A stretch of DNA of 12,752 nt. It comes from Planctomycetaceae bacterium. Its GTDB lineage: Bacteria > Planctomycetota > Phycisphaerae > Phycisphaerales > SM1A02. The translations under genes and the position numbers were made by a program. Positions 6,655-12,752 of this stretch are shown here, one piece after another. Within the stretch, counting starts at the first letter, position 1, and every line of letters begins with the position of its first letter. Location of the stretch: the NCBI GenBank assembly GCA_002684315.1, contig NYVB01000107.1, forward strand, positions 1 to 12,752, read 5' to 3'. The notes beneath the pieces are model-generated. The model did not search any database. It saw only the letters and a program-made list of their open reading frames with translations, and was not told the origin of the DNA.

Positions 6655-9339
6655 TTGTCTCTCATTTCATGTGACGCGCGAGCGCTAACGGTCAGAAACA
6701 AACCGGTTTCCATTCTTGCCTCCAGGGTCGAGTATCTGCTTCTGGAGCCTGTTGACTGGGTTTCCAGGCTCAGAACACTCAAATCTCTCGGCTTTACCGC
6801 CGTTCAGACCAGTGTTCCCTGGTCAGCCCACGAGGCCCACCCCGGTCAGTTTGATTTCGAGGGTCCCCGAGATCTGTCCGCTTTTCTTCAGGCGGCTCAG
6901 GAGGTCGGATTATGGGTCCTTCTTCGCATGGGACCCAATGTCGGTGAACCATTCTCCGGCGGAGGCCTTCCCGATTGGCTGCTTGAAGACGTTTCGGAAA
7001 AATCAGGTCCTCCTTCAGTGCGGTCCAATGACCCGGCATTTCTGTCCCGTCTGAACAAGTGGTGGTCCGAAATCAGCCATCGAGTCCGTGATTTCCAACA
7101 AGGGAAGTCTTCCGACGGCACTCCGCACACCGGTCCTCTTCTGTCGGTGCAGATCGAACATGAGTGGAATTGCGGGAACGCCGTCCAGGGTGACGCCTAT
7201 CTCGGTGAGTTGCTTCGAATGGTCCGTGAATTTGGAATCGATGTCCCTGTTTCGACCGCGAACGGCTTCTGGCACGACCTTGATGGAACCCTCGAGACCT
7301 GGAGAAGCGAATTCGACGCCCCGGATCTCTTCGCCAACATTCGCCAGCTTCATTCCGTTCAACCAGAGGCTCCAAAGATCGTCACCCTGCTGTCCACCGC
7401 CGATGACCCCGCAAGGCTTGCGGAAACCCTCCTGAAGGTGATCGCTGCCGGCGGGATGCCCGTGATCGATGATGCCGTCTCCGGTCGTCACAGATATTCG
7501 ACGGCATCCATGCAATCGAAGTCCCGTCACGGAGACCACCGGGTACCCGGTTCGGTGCTCGATTCGGAGGGCATGGTGATCGACGAGACGCGCGGTGCCA
7601 TTCCCATCCTGAGATTCGCCTCCGCCTTCGGTCGCATGCTGTGCGAACTCGATCCGAAACTCGATTCACCCGTGGTGCAGTCCTCTACAACCGGCCATCT
7701 GATGGTTCCCCGTCGAGGACAGTCCGGTGAGATTCTTCTGAACGTGGGGGGTCCGAGCAGGCCCGAGTCGAGTGAGTTCATCCTGACTGACGGCCGCTCC
7801 TTCACTACCCAGACCATGTCCCCCGGAAACTGGTCTCTCATGGGCGTCGATCTCTTCGGCAAGGGACGACTCGACCACACCAACGTCTCCGTGATCGACT
7901 TCGTCGGTGAGCGGCTTCTCGTGGCCATGGGTGCACCCGGTTCGATCGCACAGTTCGGAATCAACGGGAGCGACATCGAGATGACCGTTCCCGACGAGAA
8001 GGCCACCGCACCTCTCATCGCCGAGCATGGTGAACTTCTCATCATTCTCTGCACACCCGCGATCGCCGGCACGCTGCAGGTTGAATCAGGTGCGGTCATC
8101 ATCGGTTCCCGATGCATCGATTCGTCTGGAATGCATGTTCCCACGAAGGGCCGCAAGAACGTTCTTCGGATCACATCCGATGGAATGATCCACGAACTTC
8201 AATGTCGCAAGACCAGACCGAAGACGAAGAAGACCACCGATCTCTCCTGGTCCCATTCCACCATGAATCAGGAAGTCTCCGGAGACAGTCCGCGTTACGC
8301 CTCCTTGAAACAGGAGGATTCCATGAATCGATGCGACTCCTCGAGTCGTTTCGGATGGTACCGACTGGGTGGTCTTCAAAGCACCTCCAAGACCCTGAAA
8401 CTGCATCTTCCGCAGGGTCCTCAGAACATGGACATCTTCAGAGATGGAGTTCCTCTCGAATCCATCCGCTACGACATCGATTCGGATTCGATTCACAGCC
8501 TCAAGATCGGTTCTTCCTGTGAACATCTGACGGTGCTCGTCCAGTCTCTCGGTGGATCCTCGATCGGAAACAGTCAGATCGAGTCCACGGGAGTTCACGA
8601 GCCCATCGACATTCTCGAGAAGTTCGACGACATCAAATTCGTCTTCGAACCCGATCTGGCACCCATCAACCCATTCGATGCCGACCCCTTCATTCTCGAG
8701 TGTCACGATGGAGTCTCCTCACCGAACGCCTATTCCTGGACATTCACACATCGACGCAAGAAGTCGCTCCGAATCGTTCCCGGGATCTCCATCTCCGGAA
8801 CCTGGCTGCTCAACGACCAACCATTGACCCGAAGCGAGTCCGGAACACGTCGCACCTTCGTGGTGTCACCCGCCGAAACGGAATCATTCAACGCCGGCAA
8901 GAACGTCCTCGTCTTCCGACCCGATTCCGGAAAGGAATTCCTGTGTGAAGGTCTCGGCAAGTCATTCGGAATCTGGGAGATCACCGACACCCTGGGCACG
9001 AAATCGAAGTCACTTGCATTCGCGACCAATCGGATTCCAGATGATGTTCTTCATTCCTACACCCCGCTCGAGGGATCCCCGAAATCGAAGACGTCGACGC
9101 CGACCTGGTTCCAGACGACGATTCCGACTGATTCGAAGGGTGGTCTCGTGATCGATCTCTCGACGATGTCCCGAGGAGTCGTTCATCTCAATGGAGATGT
9201 GCTTGGAACCTACGATTCCAGTGATGACGGTCTGGTCTGTCTTCCCGGTGGCAGGATCGCCTCGGGTGATGTCCTGGACATCTTCGATGTCGAAGGATCC
9301 AATCCCGCGAAGGTGTCGATCATCAAACAGTCCTTCTGA
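6655..9339 (+). CDS. GH35 beta-galactosidase-like protein with altered active site
   Basis: This protein has about 894 residues and no signal peptide, so it is probably cytoplasmic. The first 330 residues follow the GH35 barrel pattern: KPVSILASRVEYLL (16-29), VQTSVPWSAHEAHPGQFDF (50-68), RMGPN...GGGLPDWLL (91-110) and SVQIEHEW (164-171). The C-terminal end (about 825-894) resembles the GH35 jelly-roll domain, with LDLS-like and HLNGDVLGTY motifs. Key positions differ. GPYICAEW of typical members reads GPNVGEPF, and the Asn before the acid/base Glu170 is His169. The usual nucleophile motif (VTEFW-like) reads IVTLLSTADD, and the NYYMYHGGTNFG motif is gone. Catalysis as a normal beta-galactosidase is therefore doubtful. 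The start is a TTG preceded by AAGGAG (6645-6650); an in-frame TTG at 6625 is the alternative. No in-frame ATG occurs until far inside the barrel. Confidence 0.8.
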   Translation: MSLISCDARALTVRNKPVSILASRVEYLLLEPVDWVSRLRTLKSLGFTAVQTSVPWSAHEAHPGQFDFEGPRDLSAFLQAAQEVGLWVLLRMGPNVGEPFSGGGLPDWLLEDVSEKSGPPSVRSNDPAFLSRLNKWWSEISHRVRDFQQGKSSDGTPHTGPLLSVQIEHEWNCGNAVQGDAYLGELLRMVREFGIDVPVSTANGFWHDLDGTLETWRSEFDAPDLFANIRQLHSVQPEAPKIVTLLSTADDPARLAETLLKVIAAGGMPVIDDAVSGRHRYSTASMQSKSRHGDHRVPGSVLDSEGMVIDETRGAIPILRFASAFGRMLCELDPKLDSPVVQSSTTGHLMVPRRGQSGEILLNVGGPSRPESSEFILTDGRSFTTQTMSPGNWSLMGVDLFGKGRLDHTNVSVIDFVGERLLVAMGAPGSIAQFGINGSDIEMTVPDEKATAPLIAEHGELLIILCTPAIAGTLQVESGAVIIGSRCIDSSGMHVPTKGRKNVLRITSDGMIHELQCRKTRPKTKKTTDLSWSHSTMNQEVSGDSPRYASLKQEDSMNRCDSSSRFGWYRLGGLQSTSKTLKLHLPQGPQNMDIFRDGVPLESIRYDIDSDSIHSLKIGSSCEHLTVLVQSLGGSSIGNSQIESTGVHEPIDILEKFDDIKFVFEPDLAPINPFDADPFILECHDGVSSPNAYSWTFTHRRKKSLRIVPGISISGTWLLNDQPLTRSESGTRRTFVVSPAETESFNAGKNVLVFRPDSGKEFLCEGLGKSFGIWEITDTLGTKSKSLAFATNRIPDDVLHSYTPLEGSPKSKTSTPTWFQTTIPTDSKGGLVIDLSTMSRGVVHLNGDVLGTYDSSDDGLVCLPGGRIASGDVLDIFDVEGSNPAKVSIIKQSF

Positions 9340-9350
9340 GTCGAATCGAA

Positions 9351-10235
9351 TCAGCTTCCGACCGGATGCCAGATGGTCTTGGTCTCGACGAAGGGCATCA
9401 ACACTCTTGGTGACGTCCAATGTCCATCGTCGTCGATGTCGACGTCATCCATCATCGGGTGGACTCTCACCAGTGCATCGACCGCACCCTCCTGCAGAAG
9501 CCGTCTTCTGGCCGGTGTCAGTCCTGCGGCGACGACCGCTCCGAACGCCCGATGCGTCGCGAAGTGAGGCAGCAATTCCTTGACCTGTCCACTCAGGATG
9601 TTGACGACACCCGCGGGAACGTCGGAGGTCGCACAGATCTCACCCAGAAGCAGTCCTGGAATCGGGTTCTTTTCCGAGGGGAGTGCGACCACCACGTTTC
9701 CGGTCGCCAGCGCCGGGGCGAGCATACTCGTCAGTCCCAGAAGCGAACGATCCGCGGGAGCGAGCATGCCGACGACCCCCAGTGGTTCCGGAATGCTCAT
9801 GTTGTGATACGGGCCCGCCACGGGGTTGCGACAACCAAGCACCTGTTCCACCTTGTCGCACCATCCGGCCAACGAGACCATGCGGTCGATCGTCGTCTCG
9901 GTCTCGTTTCTGGCATCCTTCATCGTGACCGTTCCGGTCGCCCGGAGTGCATCGATGAATTCCGATTTTCGTGCTTCCATCATCTCCGCGATTCGATGGA
10001 GGATCTGTCCACGGTTGTATCCACTGCGTCCGGACCAACCGGAGGCCGCGCCGTTCGCCATTTCGACCGCATTTCGAAGATCCTTGCGCGATGCCCTGCA
10101 GATGTGGGCCACAAGCTCTCCACTTTCCCCCAGAAGTTCGATCGAACGTCCCGATTCCGTTCTGGGAAACGCACCGCCCATGAACAGTTTCCAGGTCTTC
10201 GCGACTCCGATTCTTCTTGTGTCTTGTGTGCTCAT
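9351..10235 (-). CDS. Non-catalytic aldehyde dehydrogenase-like subunit (ALDH16 C-terminal-domain type)
   Basis: This 294-residue protein is related to the N-terminal, coenzyme-binding half of aldehyde dehydrogenases. It has an opening KTWKLFMGGAFP (13-24), an AGWCDK motif shared with its neighbour (123-128), PLGVVGMLAP (151-160) and a NILSGQ segment (212-217). It lacks the catalytic Cys and Glu motifs altogether. PWNFP is replaced by APADR and the coenzyme lysine motif KPSE by ALPSE. It ends ETKTIWHPVGS, which as I recall resembles the end of ALDH16 proteins, whose second domain is a pseudo-dehydrogenase. The start at 10235 has AGGAG four bases upstream; the longer frame to 10355 overlaps the neighbour's coding sequence and is rejected. 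It lies 8 bp after the catalytic dehydrogenase gene, with its ribosome binding site overlapping that stop codon. A structural or regulatory role in a complex is inferred. Confidence 0.85.
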   Translation of the reverse strand: MSTQDTRRIGVAKTWKLFMGGAFPRTESGRSIELLGESGELVAHICRASRKDLRNAVEMANGAASGWSGRSGYNRGQILHRIAEMMEARKSEFIDALRATGTVTMKDARNETETTIDRMVSLAGWCDKVEQVLGCRNPVAGPYHNMSIPEPLGVVGMLAPADRSLLGLTSMLAPALATGNVVVALPSEKNPIPGLLLGEICATSDVPAGVVNILSGQVKELLPHFATHRAFGAVVAAGLTPARRRLLQEGAVDALVRVHPMMDDVDIDDDGHWTSPRVLMPFVETKTIWHPVGS

Positions 10236-10243
10236 TTTGCTCC

Positions 10244-11707
10244 TCATGCGAGATATGCGGCAAGACCGTGACGTCCACCCTCGCGTCCCCATCCGGATTC
10301 CTTGAAACCGCCGAACGGGCTCGCGGCATCGAACTTGTTGAAGGTGTTGCACCACACCACGCCGGCCTTCATTCGTGAAGCGATTTCGAACACCTTCGAT
10401 CCCTTGTCCGTCCAGACACCCGCACTGAGTCCGTAGGGAGAATCATTCGCCCGTTCGATCGCCTCTTCGGGTGTTCGGAACGTCATCACGGAAAGAACCG
10501 GACCGAAGATCTCCTCCCGGGCGATCGTCGCGCTGGGATGCACGTCGGTGAAGAACGTCGGTCTGCACCAGAACCCCTTCTTGGGAAGCGGTGTCGACTC
10601 ATTCTGAGTCATCGTCGCACCCTCTCGGACTCCGCATTCGAGAAAGGAATCGATCCTGTTCAACTGCTCTCTGGAATTGATCGCTCCGACATCGGTGTTC
10701 TTGTCGAGAGGGTCTCCCACTCGAAGCTTGCCCATGCGGTGTTCGAGTCGATGAATGAATTCATCATGAATCGATTCCTCGACGAAAAGACGTGATCCCG
10801 CACAGCACACGTGTCCCTGGTTGAACCAGATCGCCGAGACCACGCCTTCGACCGCCTGGTCCATCGCGGCATCCGCGAAGACGATGTTGGGGCTCTTTCC
10901 ACCGAGTTCGAGAGTGACCCGCTTCTTCGTCCCGGCGCAGGCGAGTGCGATCTTCTTTCCGACATCGGTGGATCCGGTGAAGGCGACCTTGTCGACTCCC
11001 GGATGTTCGACCAGATATCGACCGGTCTCACCGGCACCGGTCACGATGTTGACCACACCATCGGGAAGTTCACATTCTCGAAGGATCTCGGCCAGACGAA
11101 GTGCCGTCAGCGAGGTGGTCTCCGATGGCTTGAGCACCACGGTGTTCCCGCATGCGATCGCGGGTGCGATCTTCCAGGCGGCCATCATCAACGGGAAGTT
11201 CCAGGGAATCACCTGGGCACAGACTCCCAAAGGCCTGGGATCGATGTTTCCGGGAATCGCGTACGCCAGCTTGTCGCACCACCCGGCGTGGTGGAAGAAG
11301 TGCTGCGCGACCAGTGGGATGTCCACGTCACGACTTTCCTTGATCGGCTTTCCACCATCCATGGTCTCCAGGATGGCGAGTTCCCTGGCCCTCTCCTGAA
11401 TCCTTCTGGCGATTCGATAGAGGAACTTGCCCCGCTCGATCGGCTTCGTCCGTGACCATTTCCGGAAGGCCTTTCTGGCTTCGGTGATGGCCCGATCGAC
11501 GTCGGCTTTTCCTGATTCCGCGATCGAGGAAAGGACCTTCTCATTTGAGGGGTTGATGGTGTCGAAGCGTTTTCGGCTCTTCGAGGCGACGAATTCGCCT
11601 CCGATGAAGAGATTCTGCTTCGGCTGGATCTCGACCACCGTCGTCTCCGGTGCGGGGTCGTATTCCCAGGTCATTGGATGGTCATCGGTCTGTCTGACTT
11701 GAGTCAC
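10244..11707 (-). CDS. NAD(P)-dependent aldehyde dehydrogenase, catalytic
   Basis: This enzyme oxidises an aldehyde to its acid with NAD(P). At 487 residues it has the full length of a classical aldehyde dehydrogenase. All hallmarks are present: PWNFP (168-172), KPSE (193-196), GSTDVG (245-250), LELGGKSP with the general base Glu267 (266-273), NQGHVCCAGSR with the catalytic Cys at 301 (296-306), EEIFGPV (398-404) and a C-terminal PFGGFKESGWGRE (464-476). The start is GTG with GGAG six bases upstream (11714-11717). The next gene begins 8 bp after its stop, so the two are co-transcribed and probably coupled. With deoC nearby, acetaldehyde from deoxyribose 5-phosphate cleavage is a plausible substrate, but nothing in the sequence fixes this. 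Resemblance to the first domain of ALDH16 (AGW motif after the first helices) is noted. Confidence 0.93.
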   Translation of the reverse strand: MTQVRQTDDHPMTWEYDPAPETTVVEIQPKQNLFIGGEFVASKSRKRFDTINPSNEKVLSSIAESGKADVDRAITEARKAFRKWSRTKPIERGKFLYRIARRIQERARELAILETMDGGKPIKESRDVDIPLVAQHFFHHAGWCDKLAYAIPGNIDPRPLGVCAQVIPWNFPLMMAAWKIAPAIACGNTVVLKPSETTSLTALRLAEILRECELPDGVVNIVTGAGETGRYLVEHPGVDKVAFTGSTDVGKKIALACAGTKKRVTLELGGKSPNIVFADAAMDQAVEGVVSAIWFNQGHVCCAGSRLFVEESIHDEFIHRLEHRMGKLRVGDPLDKNTDVGAINSREQLNRIDSFLECGVREGATMTQNESTPLPKKGFWCRPTFFTDVHPSATIAREEIFGPVLSVMTFRTPEEAIERANDSPYGLSAGVWTDKGSKVFEIASRMKAGVVWCNTFNKFDAASPFGGFKESGWGREGGRHGLAAYLA

Positions 11708-11764
11708 TGACTGCTCCGTCCTGCCGTCATCGGCGTTCCAGATGTTAGCACGACCCCGGTTGAT

Positions 11765-11770
11765 TATGAT
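11765..11770 (+). promoter_or_regulatory. Possible -10 element for the ROK kinase gene
   Basis: TATGAT matches the sigma-70 -10 consensus at five of six bases and sits 62 bp before the ROK start, inside the divergent intergenic region 11708-11831. No good -35 box lies at normal spacing, so the call is weak. Confidence 0.3.
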
Positions 11771-11790
11771 CTACAGAGTCCAGCTCGAGG

Positions 11791-11807
11791 TCTCCCGGGT
11801 CGGGAGA
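11791..11807 (+). promoter_or_regulatory. GC-rich hairpin in the ROK kinase leader
   Basis: TCTCCCG (11791-11797) and CGGGAGA (11801-11807) form a perfect 7-bp stem with a three-base GGT loop. It ends about 10 bases before the AAGGAAG ribosome binding site. It may be an operator in the divergent promoter region or an RNA structure affecting translation. No T-run follows, so it is not a terminator. Confidence 0.35.
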
Positions 11808-11831
11808 GCCGTCATCAAGGAAGAAAAAGTC

Positions 11832-12515
11832 ATGAGTGAAGTCCTTTCAATCGACATCGGCGGATCACACGTGAAGGTTCGCATTCCCAGTGATCCTGAA
11901 AAGAGACGGTTCACCAGTGGTCCGGATCTCACCCCCCAACAGATGGTCGACGGGGTGAAGACCTGCATCGAAGGTTGGGACATCGACAGGGTTTCGATCG
12001 GAATCCCGGCTCCAATCCGCAAGAACACCGCAGTGATCGACCCGGTCAATCTGGGCTCCGGATGGGCGGGTTTCGATTTCTCCGATGCGTTCGGTTTTCC
12101 AACTCGCGTGACCAACGATGCGGCCATGCAGGCGATCGGAAGTTACGAGGGGGGGTCGATGCTCTTCATGGGCCTCGGTACCGGTCTTGGAACCTGTCTG
12201 ATCAATCAATACGTCGTCCAGCCCACTGAAATCGCCCACATGCCCTACCGACACGGACACACCTTCGAGGATGCCGTCGGCGAGGCCGGTCTTGAAAAGG
12301 TCGGCAAGAAGGCGTGGCGTCAGGAAGTCTGCAAGATCGCGGAGATCCTCTACCACGGCCTGCTTCCCGATTACATCGTCCTTGGTGGTGGCAACAGCAA
12401 GAAGTTCAAGGCCGATGATCAGATGCCCGAGTTCTGCCGTCGAGGCGACAACGCAAACGCCTTCGAAGGCGGTTTTCGAATGTGGCTTCCTGAATGGGAG
12501 CGGACTTCGTCCTGA
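11832..12515 (+). CDS. ROK-family sugar kinase (polyphosphate-glucokinase-like)
   Basis: This 227-residue protein belongs to the ROK group of sugar kinases. The phosphate-binding SIDIGGSHVKV (6-16) opens the protein. VSIGIPAP (54-61) and TNDAAMQA with the catalytic Asp96 (94-101) follow. GLGTGLGT (114-121), EIAH (133-136, in place of the usual ELGH sugar contact) and VLGGGN (183-188) complete the pattern. The zinc-binding CxCGxxGC motif found in many ROK kinases and repressors is absent, and there is no DNA-binding domain. This resembles polyphosphate glucokinases more than ROK regulators. The ATG at 11832 is preferred: it places the phosphate loop at the normal position and has AAGGAAG upstream. 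The in-frame ATG at 11742 would add 30 residues foreign to the family. The gene stands alone, divergent from the aldehyde dehydrogenases and convergent with deoC (3-bp gap). Sugar and phosphate donor are not certain. Confidence 0.85.
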   Translation: MSEVLSIDIGGSHVKVRIPSDPEKRRFTSGPDLTPQQMVDGVKTCIEGWDIDRVSIGIPAPIRKNTAVIDPVNLGSGWAGFDFSDAFGFPTRVTNDAAMQAIGSYEGGSMLFMGLGTGLGTCLINQYVVQPTEIAHMPYRHGHTFEDAVGEAGLEKVGKKAWRQEVCKIAEILYHGLLPDYIVLGGGNSKKFKADDQMPEFCRRGDNANAFEGGFRMWLPEWERTSS

Positions 12516-12518
12516 GGC

Positions 12519-12752
12519 TCACGCCTTGGGAACATCCCAGGGTGCGAGGTAGTGTCCACCGTGTTGCTTGGCGTATTGTCGAACGATGTCGTCGAGAAGA
12601 CTCGAGGCTCCGAATCGGAACAATGCGGGGTTCAACCAGCTCTCATCGAGCGTCTCGTTGACCATCACCAGATAATGCAGCGCCTGTTTCGCGGTCTTGA
12701 TTCCACCCGCGGGTTTCATCCCGAATCGGATTCCCGACGAGAGCCAGGCCTC
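12519..12752 (-). CDS. deoC: Deoxyribose-phosphate aldolase, C-terminal part (runs off right edge)
   Basis: DeoC splits 2-deoxyribose 5-phosphate into acetaldehyde and glyceraldehyde 3-phosphate in deoxynucleoside breakdown. The last 77 codons are present, and the frame stays open to the window edge. FGMKPAGGIKTAKQAL carries the conserved KPAGG lysine (the equivalent of E. coli Lys201), and FRFGASSLLDDI matches the phosphate-binding C-terminal motif. The Schiff-base lysine lies outside the window. The tail after this motif (QYAKQHGGHYLAPWDVPKA) is longer than in E. coli DeoC. The gene ends 3 bp from the convergent ROK stop. On the same strand, but beyond the ROK gene, are the two aldehyde dehydrogenase genes whose products could remove the acetaldehyde. 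Confidence 0.93.
   Translation of the reverse strand, partial: EAWLSSGIRFGMKPAGGIKTAKQALHYLVMVNETLDESWLNPALFRFGASSLLDDIVRQYAKQHGGHYLAPWDVPKA

Noticed and set aside
7527..8706. Two minus-strand open frames of about 210 codons each opposite the GH35-like gene
   Set aside because: They overlap each other in different frames, are antisense to the GH35-like protein, and have no domain signature.
9420..10271. Plus-strand open frame of 283 codons opposite the short aldehyde dehydrogenase-like gene
   Set aside because: It lies entirely antisense to well-supported dehydrogenase coding sequence, has no recognisable domain, and is rich in Arg/His as expected for a shadow frame in GC-rich DNA.
10236..10355. 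N-terminal extension of the short dehydrogenase-like protein to 10355
   Set aside because: It overlaps the end of the catalytic dehydrogenase in another frame. Its sequence is Arg-rich and unlike the family, while 10235 has a strong AGGAG.
10811..11455. Plus-strand open frame of 214 codons inside the catalytic aldehyde dehydrogenase
   Set aside because: Antisense to conserved catalytic motifs, no family resemblance.
11742..11831. N-terminal extension of the ROK kinase to the ATG at 11742
   Set aside because: ROK kinases begin just before the IDIGG phosphate loop, and the extension would cover the probable promoter and hairpin.
12515..12526. AGGC-TCAC-GCCT hairpin between ROK and deoC as a bidirectional terminator
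   Set aside because: Only four base pairs and no T-run on either side.

Overview
The window looks like chromosomal DNA of a Gram-negative, moderately GC-rich bacterium. The best guess is Planctomycetota, probably the class Phycisphaerae. This is inferred from the flavour of the proteins (a long Lgt with an extra loop, a TolC-like lipoprotein with an LLRGAG motif, a small orphan membrane protein, scattered single-pathway genes), not from a marker gene. No rRNA, tRNA, insertion sequence, phage gene or CRISPR array is visible.

Left part (1-3031). A small hydrophobic protein gene runs off the left edge (minus strand). Then come an orphan trpD (minus), an unrecognised 75-residue single-span membrane protein (plus) ending in a strong intrinsic terminator, and lgt (plus), which encodes the prolipoprotein diacylglyceryl transferase.

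Middle (3044-6558). A two-gene minus-strand operon encodes a TolC-family outer-membrane lipoprotein followed by a HlyD-type periplasmic adaptor. The genes overlap by ATGA and no inner-membrane pump gene lies beside them. Divergent from them is a gene of about 894 codons (6655-9339) for a GH35 beta-galactosidase-like protein. Several of its active-site residues appear to be substituted.

Right part (9351-12752). A catalytic aldehyde dehydrogenase and a short pseudo-dehydrogenase with no catalytic Cys or Glu are encoded back to back, 8 bp apart. Together they look like the two halves of an ALDH16-type enzyme split into two genes. A ROK-family sugar kinase gene runs the opposite way between them and the 3' end of deoC (deoxyribose-phosphate aldolase), which leaves the right edge. 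DeoC releases acetaldehyde, so an aldehyde dehydrogenase nearby fits deoxyribose or deoxynucleoside catabolism.

The observations most worth following are the split ALDH16-like pair, the degenerate GH35 protein and the small membrane protein upstream of lgt. All coding calls come from reading the translations. No database search was possible.
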